Source: Kiritimatiellales bacterium (lineage in GTDB: Bacteria > Verrucomicrobiota > Kiritimatiellia > Kiritimatiellales > Pontiellaceae). From it: 13,711 bases of DNA. A model generated the notes under the pieces. The model ran no database searches. It was not told the DNA's origin and was given only the letters and a program-made list of their open reading frames with translations. Every line of letters begins with the position of its first letter. Position 1 is the first letter of the stretch. The stretch spans positions 1 to 13,711 of the forward strand of contig JAIPIO010000080.1 in the NCBI GenBank assembly GCA_021734595.1. The letters run 5' to 3'. Position numbers and translations under genes: made by a program. Positions 1 to 6,456 of this stretch are shown here, one piece after another.

Positions 1-158
1 CTGCTGCATTCGTTGCTTTGCAGTCAATTGGTAGCAACTATTTTTTGCCCTGCATTTTTCTACCCAACTAAATTTTGCACAATTTTTTGTGTATTTAGTG
101 TATTTCGTGGTTAAAAATCTTCTGCACAATCCAGCCTGTCTGGGATAGCATCGCAGCA
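1..158. other. AT-rich non-coding stretch
   Basis: I see no gene in this stretch. It is far richer in A and T than the rest of the window and contains T-runs. A 9-bp unit (gtgtattta / gtgtatttc) occurs twice in tandem at 89-106, followed by gtgg. The octamer tgcacaat occurs at 76-83 and again at 124-131. It probably holds the old promoter region of the decayed sanA-like gene that follows. I see no convincing -35/-10 pair and no terminator hairpin. Confidence 0.4.
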
Positions 159-445
159 ATGAAGCTTCTAAAGAAAATCCGAAAGCGCCTGATCTGGGTA
201 GTGATTATCACACTGCTGGCTCTCAGTGCGGCATTCCGGCAAGCGGACTGGTGGATGGAGCGGGACACGGCAACGCAACTCTTTGCCGAAGCGGCCACCA
301 TCCCCCATCGAAAGGTCGGCGTGACGGCTTTGCCGGATTCAAAACCATGTACCGCGAACAGCTCGCCCGCCTTAAAACTCTATCAGACCTCTACCTTTTC
401 AAACGCAAACCGGTTTTTCTGGGCGATTCGATACCCATCGAGTAG
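159..445 (+). pseudogene. sanA: SanA/YdcF-family membrane protein, internally deleted and frameshifted relic
   Basis: SanA-type proteins (DUF218/YdcF fold) are about 230-240 residues, with one N-terminal membrane anchor and an envelope-facing domain linked to envelope barrier function and vancomycin tolerance in enterics. Here the frame from ATG 159 gives a basic start, a hydrophobic helix (about residues 11-25) and then DWWMERDTATQLF...IPHRKVGV. This matches the SanA N-terminus up to the point where the family continues VGVVLGT. From about 335 the homology continues only in another frame and with the protein's far end: YREQLARLKTLSDLYLFKRK, then PVFLGDSIPIE and a stop at 443-445. That corresponds to the family's C-terminal region (in E. 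coli DLYIFKREPRFLG). Roughly 130-140 central residues, including the catalytic-like core, are therefore missing, and the two ends are out of frame. The first frame runs on to 518 as unrelated residues. The family match is from memory of SanA; the frame switch is seen directly. Confidence 0.75.
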
Positions 446-541
446 AAAGGGGCACCGACGGATTAATTTACGCTTTGCCTCAGCCAAGAGCTTCGCTAAG
501 GTCAGTCACATTTCATGAAACAATCAAAGGGGGATGACTAA

Positions 542-1432
542 ATGCAAGCTGCACACACTAAAATCGATCTGCCGGGAATTCCGAAATTCAAGAGCGGCAA
601 GGTCCGCGAAATCTACGACCTGGGCGACAACTATCTGTTTGTGGCGTCTGACCGCATTTCGGCGTTCGACTGCGTGATGCCCAACGGCATTCCGAACAAG
701 GGCCAGGTGCTGAACACCATTTCAAAATTCTGGTTCGGCCAGACGAACAATATTGTTGCCAACCATTTGATCACCACGGATGTGGACAAATTCCCGGCCG
801 AGCTTCAGGCGCACCGGGAAATCCTGGAAGGCCGCTGCATGCTGGTGCGCAAGGCCGAGCTGCTGCCGATCGAATGCATTGTCCGCGGCTACCTGATCGG
901 TTCGGGCTGGAAGGAATACAGCCAGAGCGGCACCATCGGCGGCATGCCGCTGCGCGCGGGCTACGAGATGGCCGGCAAACTGGACGAGCCGATCTTCACC
1001 CCGTCCACCAAGGCCGACGAGGGCCACGACGAAAACATCTCCATCGACCGGACCAAGGAGATTATCGGCGAAGAGCTGACCAACCAACTGATCGACGTGA
1101 GCATCCGGCTCTACAAATTCGCCGCCGACTACGCGCTGGATAGAGGGATCATCATTGCCGACACCAAGTTTGAGTTCGGCCTGATCGACGGCGAGCTGAC
1201 GCTGGTGGATGAAGTGCTGACGCCCGACAGCTCGCGCTTTTGGCCGGCCGAAACCTACGCCACGGGCCGGTCGCCCCTATCGTTCGACAAGCAGTTTGTG
1301 CGCGACTACCTCGAAACGCTGGATTGGGACAAGACCCCGCCCGCGCCGGAGCTGCCGGAGGATATCGTGGTCAAGACCCGCGCCAAATATCTCGAAGCCT
1401 ATCGCATGCTGACAGGAGAGGAATTGGATTAA
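542..1432 (+). CDS. purC: Phosphoribosylaminoimidazole-succinocarboxamide synthase (SAICAR synthase)
   Basis: The enzyme condenses CAIR with aspartate using ATP to make SAICAR in cytoplasmic de novo purine synthesis. The 296-residue product is the longer, yeast ADE1-like form rather than the roughly 240-residue short form. The N-terminal ATP-binding segment GKVREIYDLG is at residues 19-28, followed by SDRISAFD (37-44). Both family signatures are present: LLPIECIVRGYLIGS (107-121) and IADTKFEFG (205-213). The segment FTPSTKADEGHDENI (152-166) is also typical. The start at 542 is supported by AAAGGGGG at 526-533, eight bases upstream. No other purine gene is adjacent, and I see no riboswitch or PurR-type operator upstream. 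The gene appears intact. Confidence 0.97.
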   Translation: MQAAHTKIDLPGIPKFKSGKVREIYDLGDNYLFVASDRISAFDCVMPNGIPNKGQVLNTISKFWFGQTNNIVANHLITTDVDKFPAELQAHREILEGRCMLVRKAELLPIECIVRGYLIGSGWKEYSQSGTIGGMPLRAGYEMAGKLDEPIFTPSTKADEGHDENISIDRTKEIIGEELTNQLIDVSIRLYKFAADYALDRGIIIADTKFEFGLIDGELTLVDEVLTPDSSRFWPAETYATGRSPLSFDKQFVRDYLETLDWDKTPPAPELPEDIVVKTRAKYLEAYRMLTGEELD

Positions 1433-1490
1433 GGGACGGTTGGATCTTCGGATTGCTGGGTTTAGGGACCTGCGATCCTGCACTCCAATT

Positions 1491-1511
1491 ATCCATCAAT
1501 CCACCCATCCA
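1491..1511 (+). repeat. ATCC-rich repeat, copy 1, abutting the xerD start
   Basis: This 21-base stretch is built from ATCC/ATCA steps. It matches 5860-5880 at 18 of 21 positions; the three differences are at positions 8, 13 and 14 and all are transitions. The last base is the A of the xerD start codon, so the repeat occupies the place where a ribosome binding site should be. It may be a simple-sequence tract or a copy of a dispersed intergenic repeat; the window alone cannot separate these. Confidence 0.5.
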
Positions 1512-2398
1512 TGAATGCCCTGCTTGAAAGTTTTCTGGACTACATCTCGCTGGAACGCGGACTGAGCATCAATACGCGCAAGGCGTATGCGGATGACATC
1601 CGGCAGTTTCTCGACTGGCTCGGCCGCAAGGGCATCACTTCGCTTAGCCAGGTCAGCCGCAAGCAGATTCTCGACCACTTGATGGCGATGAAGGCGAAGG
1701 GCATGTCCACCAATTCCATTTCGCGCCATCTGGTTTCGATCAAGGTGTTTTTTCGCCACCTGCAGCAGGAAGGCATGCTGAGCCGGAATGTAACCGATAC
1801 GATGGACTCACCCAAGCTCTGGAAAATCCTGCCGGACACGCTCTCGCAAAAGGAGGTTGAATTGCTGCTGGCCGCGCCCGACCTCAAGAAACCGCTAGGG
1901 GTGCGCGACCGCGCCATCCTGGAGCTGTTTTACGCCTCCGGCCTGCGTGTCTCCGAACTGGCAAACCTGCAGCTGACCGATCTGCACATGGAAGAAGGCT
2001 ACATCCGCTGCATCGGCAAAGGCCGCAAGGAGCGTGTCATTCCTGTGGGCGACGAAGCCGCCCGTGTGATCGGCCGCTATTTGGAGGAGATCCGCCCCCT
2101 GCTCTGCGAAAATCCGCACCTGCACAATGTGTTTGTTTCCCGGCGATCCAGCAGCCTGTGCCGTCAGCGGCTGTGGCAGATCATCAAGCAGCACACCAAA
2201 AAAGCGGGGATCATGAAGACCGTGACCCCGCACACGCTGCGCCACTCCTTCGCCACCCACCTGCTGGCCAACGGCGCGCCGCTACGGGTGATCCAGGAAA
2301 TGCTCGGCCATGCCGACATCGCCACCACCCAGATCTATACCCACGTCAACCCCGAGCGGCTGAAGTCCATCCATCACCAGTTCCACCCGCGTGCATAG
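1511..2398 (+). CDS. xerD: Site-specific tyrosine recombinase XerD/XerC type
   Basis: This is a tyrosine recombinase of the Xer class, which resolves chromosome dimers at dif near the terminus, normally with a second Xer protein at the FtsK-containing septum. The 295-residue length is right for XerC/D. An N-terminal SAM-like DNA-binding domain (about 1-95) precedes the catalytic domain (about 108-290). All six catalytic positions are visible: R146 in SGLRVSEL, K170 in GKGRKERV, H241 and R244 in HTLRHSF, H267 in LGHADI, and the nucleophile Y276 in QIYTHV. The C-terminal motif LGHADIATTQIYTHV is typical of XerD. The start at 1511 gives a normal N-terminus, but no Shine-Dalgarno is present; an ATCC-rich repeat sits there instead. 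There is no phage or integron context, so a housekeeping role is likelier than a mobile-element integrase. XerC versus XerD is uncertain. Confidence 0.92.
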   Translation: MNALLESFLDYISLERGLSINTRKAYADDIRQFLDWLGRKGITSLSQVSRKQILDHLMAMKAKGMSTNSISRHLVSIKVFFRHLQQEGMLSRNVTDTMDSPKLWKILPDTLSQKEVELLLAAPDLKKPLGVRDRAILELFYASGLRVSELANLQLTDLHMEEGYIRCIGKGRKERVIPVGDEAARVIGRYLEEIRPLLCENPHLHNVFVSRRSSSLCRQRLWQIIKQHTKKAGIMKTVTPHTLRHSFATHLLANGAPLRVIQEMLGHADIATTQIYTHVNPERLKSIHHQFHPRA

Positions 2399-2434
2399 GC
2401 ACGGTTTTTCCTGTGGACGTGGTACCCTTGATGG

Positions 2435-2451
2435 CTTCCAAGCATTGGAAG
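2435..2451. repeat. TTCCA-N5-TGGAA palindrome, copy 1
   Basis: The 17-base sequence cttccaagcattggaag is an almost perfect palindrome. It is also the exact reverse complement of the element at 2498-2514. It lies 37 bases after the xerD stop. It could be a dimeric-regulator operator, a small REP-like element, or one arm of a long hairpin with the third copy. Confidence 0.75.
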
Positions 2452-2466
2452 AATCTGCATCTAAAA

Positions 2467-2482
2467 CTTCCAGCCCTTGGAA
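2467..2482. repeat. TTCCA-N5-TGGAA palindrome, copy 2 (diverged core)
   Basis: The sequence cttccagcccttggaa keeps the two outer arms TTCCA and TGGAA at the same spacing as copies 1 and 3, but has a different, non-palindromic centre. It lies between the other two copies, followed by an A-run (2481-2487). Confidence 0.6.
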
Positions 2483-2497
2483 AAAAAGGTAGAGTTC

Positions 2498-2514
2498 CTT
2501 CCAATGCTTGGAAG
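2498..2514. repeat. TTCCA-N5-TGGAA palindrome, copy 3
   Basis: The sequence cttccaatgcttggaag is the exact reverse complement of copy 1, so the two could pair over 17 bases with a 46-base loop (2452-2497). It ends 14 bases before the GTG start of the permease gene and only a few bases before that gene's ribosome binding site. Occupancy or folding here could therefore affect transcription or translation of the permease pair. Confidence 0.75.
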
Positions 2515-2528
2515 ATGAGGAGTCTGAG

Positions 2529-3011
2529 GTGATCTATCTGTACGCGGTGACTATTCTGCTGGTGGCGCTTTCGCTGATGAAGGACCGCGGGCGCACCCTG
2601 CGTGCGCTTCGCATCGGCGGAAAGCGGTTCCTGAAGGTGGCCCCGGCCTTCCTTTCCATGCTGGTGCTGGTGGCGGTGATCCTGGGTCTCATCCCCGATG
2701 AGCTCATGATGAAGATCCTGGCCCGCGACAGCAAATGGATAGCGTCGGCCAGTGCCATCGTGCTGGGGTCGGTCGCGGTTATGCCGGGATTCGTTGTCTT
2801 CCCGCTGTGCGGCATCCTGCTGGGCAACGGAGCGCTTTACATGGTGCTTTCCGCTTTTTCCACCACCCTGATGATGGTTGGTGTGGCGACCTTCCCGCTG
2901 GAAAAAGTTTACCTTGGAACCCGTTTGGCACTGGTCCGCAATCTGGCCGGCCTGATTATTGCGGTGGCGGTGGCCGCCGCAACGGGCCTTTTCTTCGGGG
3001 AGTTGCTGTGA
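2529..3011 (+). CDS. Half-size predicted permease, subunit A (ArsP/DUF318-like)
   Basis: This is a 160-residue integral membrane protein with about four to five hydrophobic segments (roughly 2-16, 39-56, 72-97, 103-122 and 138-157). The segment SVAVMPGFVVFPLCGILL (81-98) and the ending TGLFFGEL resemble the N-terminal halves of predicted permeases in the COG0701/ArsP_1 group, which in some bacteria and archaea are split into two adjacent genes. The substrate is unknown; thiol-metal or organoarsenical efflux is known for some full-length ArsP proteins but cannot be assumed here. I chose the GTG at 2529 because gaggag (2517-2522) lies six bases before it. A TTG at 2508 would begin inside a palindromic repeat. 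The stop overlaps the next start (TGATG), so the two halves are probably co-translated and work as one transporter. Confidence 0.75.
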   Translation: MIYLYAVTILLVALSLMKDRGRTLRALRIGGKRFLKVAPAFLSMLVLVAVILGLIPDELMMKILARDSKWIASASAIVLGSVAVMPGFVVFPLCGILLGNGALYMVLSAFSTTLMMVGVATFPLEKVYLGTRLALVRNLAGLIIAVAVAAATGLFFGELL

Positions 3012-3550
3012 TGAACCGGAAAGAACTTGTTTTTCCCGCCACGCTGCTCGTCCTGTTCGGGCTCTTTGTGCTCGGTTCCGGGCTGGCCGGGTTTGCGCCC
3101 GGGCAGCAGATGGGACGGGATTTTGCCGGTTTCTTTATGAAGATGCTCAGCGTGCTGCCCTGCGTGTTTATTCTGATCGGTCTGTTCGAGGTGTGGGTAA
3201 AACGGGAAACCATCGAAAAACATCTCGGGTGCGGCGCGGGTCCGCTTTCCTATCTGTGGGCCGTGCTGCTCGCCGGCACCAACGTGGGCGGACTGCATGT
3301 TGCCCTTCCGGTTGGCCACGCACTGTATGTGAAAGGCGCCCGGACCGGCGTGGTGCTGGCCTACCTTTTCGCAGCCACAATCTGCCGCATCCCGATGGCG
3401 TTGTTTGAGGCCACGTTTCTCGGTTGGCGGTTCACCGCGGTCCGCTTTGCGGTTTCGCTACCACTGGTCGTTTGCTTCGCGGCTCTGATCGGCCACCACT
3501 TCGACCGGCGCGGATACCGGCTCCCTGAAACGGGCGGCGATGAATCCTGA
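3011..3550 (+). CDS. Half-size predicted permease, subunit B (ArsP/DUF318-like)
   Basis: This is a 179-residue integral membrane protein with hydrophobic spans at about 8-28, 43-64, 80-104, 113-135 and 143-162. The segment LLAGTNVGGLHVALPVGHAL (86-105) and RIPMALFEATFLGWRFTAVR (126-145) are characteristic of the second half of the split permeases of this group. The ATG at 3011 shares its A with the stop codon of the upstream half (TGATG), a standard sign of translational coupling. The same frame is open back to 2735, but that part overlaps subunit A and is not coding. The C-terminus is short and polar, probably cytoplasmic. The family assignment rests on recalled sequence patterns; the substrate is unknown. 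Confidence 0.75.
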   Translation: MNRKELVFPATLLVLFGLFVLGSGLAGFAPGQQMGRDFAGFFMKMLSVLPCVFILIGLFEVWVKRETIEKHLGCGAGPLSYLWAVLLAGTNVGGLHVALPVGHALYVKGARTGVVLAYLFAATICRIPMALFEATFLGWRFTAVRFAVSLPLVVCFAALIGHHFDRRGYRLPETGGDES

Positions 3551-3568
3551 CATACCTCCATTTCAAAT

Positions 3569-3597
3569 TTGACGCTTCGGGCGGATAGACCTACGAT
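3569..3597 (+). promoter_or_regulatory. Candidate sigma-70 promoter of the hemerythrin gene
   Basis: TTGACG (3569-3574) matches the -35 consensus at five of six positions. It is separated by exactly 17 bases from TACGAT (3592-3597), which matches the -10 consensus at four of six. It lies in the 100-base gap between the permease pair and the hemerythrin gene, giving a predicted leader of about 45 bases. Confidence 0.5.
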
Positions 3598-3650
3598 GGA
3601 GCCCGAATTTAAAATCATTGTTTGCGATCCTGAATCCAAAGGAGCCCCGG

Positions 3651-4073
3651 ATGGAAAAAATTGAATGGAACGACGACCTGTCGATAGGCGACGAATTAAT
3701 CGATGAGCAGCACAAGGCGCTGATCAAGCGGCTGAACGATGTGGCAAGAGCAATGGAGGAGCAACAGGGGGAACGTGAAATCACCCGGACCCTCGAGTTT
3801 TTGTCCGATTACACCTGCTTCCACTTTGCGGCGGAAGAAAAACAGATGGAGCTGGCCGGCTATCCCGGGCTGGAAATCCAGAAGCGCAACCATTCTGAAT
3901 TCCTGAAAACGCTCAAGAACCTGGAGAACGATTTCTATGAAGAGGGCGCCACCCGCCCGCTGGCCGAATCCATCAATACGTTCCTGTTCAACTGGCTGAC
4001 AAAACACATCAAGGGGCTCGACCGGGAGTTCGCCGTCTTTCTGTCCGACATAACAGAAGGGAACCGAGGGTAA
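3651..4073 (+). CDS. Bacteriohemerythrin-like single-domain oxygen/iron-binding protein
   Basis: Hemerythrins carry a non-heme di-iron site that binds O2 reversibly; in anaerobes and microaerophiles they are thought to store, sense or scavenge oxygen. The 140-residue protein is one domain, with the canonical opening IEWNDDLSIGDELIDEQHK. Expected ligands seen are H21 (DEQH), H58 and E62 (HFAAEE), H81, H119 (TKHI) and D124. The seventh ligand, the first His of the H-x3-H pair, is Q77 here (QKRNH). There is no fused signalling domain. The start at 3651 is fixed by AAAGGAG at 3638-3644, six bases upstream; an in-frame TTG at 3618 lacks this. It has its own promoter candidate and no obvious operon partner, since gspF starts 39 bases later without a strong ribosome site. 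The protein is cytoplasmic, with no signal peptide. Confidence 0.93.
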   Translation: MEKIEWNDDLSIGDELIDEQHKALIKRLNDVARAMEEQQGEREITRTLEFLSDYTCFHFAAEEKQMELAGYPGLEIQKRNHSEFLKTLKNLENDFYEEGATRPLAESINTFLFNWLTKHIKGLDREFAVFLSDITEGNRG

Positions 4074-4112
4074 TAAACAGGGTCTTCCGCACGTTATGGG
4101 AACAAGAGCATT

Positions 4113-5357
4113 ATGCCGCATTTTAAATACATAGGCCGGTCGAAGGATGGAGAGCGCGTCGAGGGCGTGGTGGAAGCCGCGGACCGGGCGGGTGCATTGC
4201 GCCAGATCGAGGGGACGGGCCATGTGCCCGTATCCATTGCGGAGACCACTAAGACCGTTTCCCAGGCATCCGGCTCGAAAAAACGGTTGCGGTTCGAGTT
4301 GGGCTTCCACCGCAAACCAAGAATGCGCATGCGGGATCTGCTGCTTTTTTCGCGCGAGCTTTCGGATCTGGTCGCTTCCGGCATGACCCTTGGACGCGCG
4401 TTGCACACCCTCTCGTCGCGCAAGGACGAAAGCGCCGCCGGCAAAATCATCCTGGCCCTGCGCGATGAAATCATACAGGGCACCTCCCTGTCGGATGCAC
4501 TGACGCTTTATCCCGAAACCTTTTCCACGCTTTACATCAATCTGGTGCGGGCCGGGGAAGCCAGCGGTCATCTGCCGCTGTCGCTGGAAAATATCTGCGT
4601 GCATTATGAACGGGTGCAGGAGGCGCGCGAAAAGGTGATCGCGGCCATGATCTACCCGGCCATCGTGCTGGGGGTCGGAATTCTTTCGGTCATCGTGCTC
4701 ATGATTTTTGTGGTTCCGCGTTTCACGCTTATCTTTGAGGAAATGGGCGCCACCCTGCCACGACCGACGCTGGTGCTGATGCATATCAGTAATTTTATGA
4801 CCCGCTACGGGATTGTCGTGCTTGTGCTGATTGTTTTTCTTTCCATTGTAATCCGCCGGACGGTCAGCAAGGGCCCCGGGAAAATATGGTGGCACAGGGC
4901 CCAGCTGCACATCCCCATTTTCCGCGGCGTCATTACCTCCAACGCCTATGCCCATTTCTCGCGGACCCTGGGAACGCTGGTCATCAACGGGGCCTCCATT
5001 CTTCCCGCCCTTGGAATTGTACAGAAGACCATCAGCAATGTGATCATTGCCGATGAAGTCGGCCAGGCCCGGGAGCGCGTGACGGACGGGTCGAGCATTT
5101 CCGGGCCGCTGGCGGCAGGCAAGGTGTTCCCCAACCTGCTGACCGATATGCTGGCAGTCGGCGAAGAGACCGGCGATCTGGCCGGCTCGCTGAAGCATAT
5201 AACCCGCCGGTACGACAACCAACTCGACCGGATGGTAAAAACCTGCACCACGGTGCTGGAGCCGTTGCTGATTGTGGCGGTGGCCGTTGTTATCGGTGCC
5301 ATCGCCATGTGCCTGCTGCTCCCGGTTTTAACGCTGACGAATTCACTACAGGTTTAA
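4113..5357 (+). CDS. gspF: Type II secretion / type IV pilus inner-membrane platform protein (GspF/PilC)
   Basis: GspF/PilC is the polytopic inner-membrane platform that couples the assembly ATPase to pseudopilus growth. The 414-residue length is typical. A short N-terminal domain (1-65) is followed by two T2SSF repeats. The first is at about 75-200 (LFSRELSDLVASGMTLGRAL, then YPETFSTLYINLVRAGEASG). The second is at about 280-405 (FSRTLGTLVINGASILPAL, then FPNLLTDMLAVGEETGDLAG). Membrane helices lie at about 178-202, 232-247 and 382-404. It is followed 22 bases later by gspG. The genes for the ATPase (GspE), secretin (GspD) and prepilin peptidase are not in the window, so this is a partial cluster. 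The ribosome site before ATG 4113 is weak. The large minus-strand frame across this gene is a shadow. Confidence 0.93.
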   Translation: MPHFKYIGRSKDGERVEGVVEAADRAGALRQIEGTGHVPVSIAETTKTVSQASGSKKRLRFELGFHRKPRMRMRDLLLFSRELSDLVASGMTLGRALHTLSSRKDESAAGKIILALRDEIIQGTSLSDALTLYPETFSTLYINLVRAGEASGHLPLSLENICVHYERVQEAREKVIAAMIYPAIVLGVGILSVIVLMIFVVPRFTLIFEEMGATLPRPTLVLMHISNFMTRYGIVVLVLIVFLSIVIRRTVSKGPGKIWWHRAQLHIPIFRGVITSNAYAHFSRTLGTLVINGASILPALGIVQKTISNVIIADEVGQARERVTDGSSISGPLAAGKVFPNLLTDMLAVGEETGDLAGSLKHITRRYDNQLDRMVKTCTTVLEPLLIVAVAVVIGAIAMCLLLPVLTLTNSLQV

Positions 5358-5379
5358 TGGTTTGAAAAAGGAGGTTGTT

Positions 5380-5781
5380 ATGAAGAAGAAAAGTGGTCTG
5401 ATGAATCGAAGAAACGCCGGCTTCACCCTGATCGAAATCATGCTGGTGGTCATCATTATCGGCATTCTCGCGGGAATCGCGATCAAGGGAACCGGCGGAA
5501 AAACCAAGACGGCGCTTTATGCGCAGGCTAAGGCGAACATCGATACGCTGGATTCAGCAATCGCGGAATATGAGATGGTCAACGGCACCTACCCCGCCAG
5601 CCTGGACGAGCTGCTGAACGAAGAGAAAGGCGGCCCGTTCCTTCAGAAAAAGAAAATCCCGATGGATCCCTGGGGCAATCCGTATATCTATGTGAGTCCC
5701 GGGGCACACAACACGCACCGCGTGGATATTTCCTGCACCGACCCCGGCCCTGACGGCACCGTGCTGAACAACTGGGACTAG
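5380..5781 (+). CDS. gspG: Type II secretion major pseudopilin GspG
   Basis: GspG polymerises into the periplasmic pseudopilus that pushes substrates through the secretin. The 133-residue precursor has a 14-residue basic leader ending NAG, cleavage before FTLIEIMLVV, and the required Glu at +5. A single hydrophobic helix (15-36) is followed by the GspG-type region, including AIAEYEMVNGTYPASLDELL and DPWGNPYIYVSPG (96-108). The C-terminal end DPGPDGTVLNNWD corresponds to the calcium-binding loop of GspG. The ATG at 5380 was chosen because AAGGAGG (5367-5373) lies six bases before it; a TTG at 5362 sits upstream of that site. It is co-directional with gspF (22-base gap) and the gspH-like gene (59-base gap). 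Confidence 0.93.
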   Translation: MKKKSGLMNRRNAGFTLIEIMLVVIIIGILAGIAIKGTGGKTKTALYAQAKANIDTLDSAIAEYEMVNGTYPASLDELLNEEKGGPFLQKKKIPMDPWGNPYIYVSPGAHNTHRVDISCTDPGPDGTVLNNWD

Positions 5782-5840
5782 CGGAATAGCAGCATGGATG
5801 TTTGGAATACTGGCCGACTGAAAACACGGAATCGAACCGG

Positions 5841-6410
5841 ATGAATCGGAAATCCCATAATCCATCGATCCGTCCATCCAGCTCTTCCCTGCGTCCGGGC
5901 TTCACGTTGATCGAAATCGTTTTAGTCCTCGTCATCGTCCTGATCATCAGCGGGATCTCGTTGCCGTTTTTCGCGCAGTCGTACCGGGGCACCAAGCTTA
6001 GGGTGGCATCGCGAACCCTGGCCAAGACCGCCATGTATGCCCGCAACATGGCCATCCTGCGCGGCAAGACCCACACCCTGGTTCTATCCGAAACCCGGAT
6101 TGAAATCATAGCGGAAGCCACGCCATCGGAAGAACCCGAAGCGGCGGAGGCGCCGGAGGTGGAGGAGGATGTCGAGGCGCGCGATCCAAACCAGCAGCTG
6201 CACCGGAATCTGCCGGATGGAATCCGGATTGCTGAATTTGAGACAGAGACCGAAGAAGAGCCGGGGGAGGAAGGAGTCCACTACATCAACTACTATCCAA
6301 ACGGCATGTCCGACGCCTTCCGACTGGTTTTTGAAGATCCGCAGGGATTGACCGTTGAAATGTTTTCGGATCCCATTTCAGGGAAAGTAACCTTTGAATT
6401 CGTGCAATAA
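5841..6410 (+). CDS. gspH: Minor pseudopilin GspH-like, with acidic inserts
   Basis: This prepilin-like protein probably sits at or near the tip of the pseudopilus. From ATG 5841 it has 189 residues: a 20-residue leader rich in Ser, Pro and Arg ending RPG, cleavage before FTLIEIVLVLVIVLIISGIS, and a soluble domain. The YARNMAILRGKTHTLVLSE segment (66-84) is characteristic of GspH/FimT-type pseudopilins. Residues 96-115 form an acidic, low-complexity insert (11 Asp/Glu of 20) and 132-145 form a second one. The leader is longer than usual, and its codons include an ATCC-rich repeat also found before xerD. An in-frame TTG at 5802 would lengthen it further. No good ribosome site precedes either start, so the exact N-terminus is uncertain. 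The GspH assignment is better supported as a pseudopilin in general than as this exact subunit. Confidence 0.78.
   Translation: MNRKSHNPSIRPSSSSLRPGFTLIEIVLVLVIVLIISGISLPFFAQSYRGTKLRVASRTLAKTAMYARNMAILRGKTHTLVLSETRIEIIAEATPSEEPEAAEAPEVEEDVEARDPNQQLHRNLPDGIRIAEFETETEEEPGEEGVHYINYYPNGMSDAFRLVFEDPQGLTVEMFSDPISGKVTFEFVQ
5860..5880 (+). repeat. ATCC-rich repeat, copy 2, inside the pseudopilin leader
   Basis: This 21-base stretch matches 1491-1511 at 18 of 21 positions. It lies within the codons for the N-P-S-I-R-P-S part of the gspH leader, if the ATG at 5841 is the true start. Its presence both outside and inside coding sequence suggests a dispersed repeat that a cleaved leader can tolerate. Confidence 0.5.
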
Positions 6411-6456
6411 AACCGCTCGGCGAATTGTTATTCAGCGCGACAGAAAGAAAAGGGGA

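Noticed and set aside
95..301. Minus-strand small open frame over the sanA-like relic
   Set aside because: The plus strand has recognisable SanA N-terminal homology here. The minus-strand product shows no family pattern.
2435..2514. Palindromes after xerD as a dif or attachment site
   Set aside because: They lack the 11-6-11 architecture of dif, occur three times in a row, and there is no prophage or integron gene nearby.
2435..2514. CRISPR array from repeated units
   Set aside because: Only three short palindromes with unequal spacers (15 bases each) and a diverged middle copy, with no cas genes.
2735..3010. Upstream extension of the second permease gene
   Set aside because: It overlaps the first permease in another frame; family homology begins at ATG 3011, which has the coupled TGATG arrangement.
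3696..5222. Long minus-strand open frame (about 508 codons)
   Set aside because: It lies antisense across the hemerythrin and gspF genes, both of which have full family motifs. Its translation has no recognisable domain and is a by-product of GC-rich codon use.
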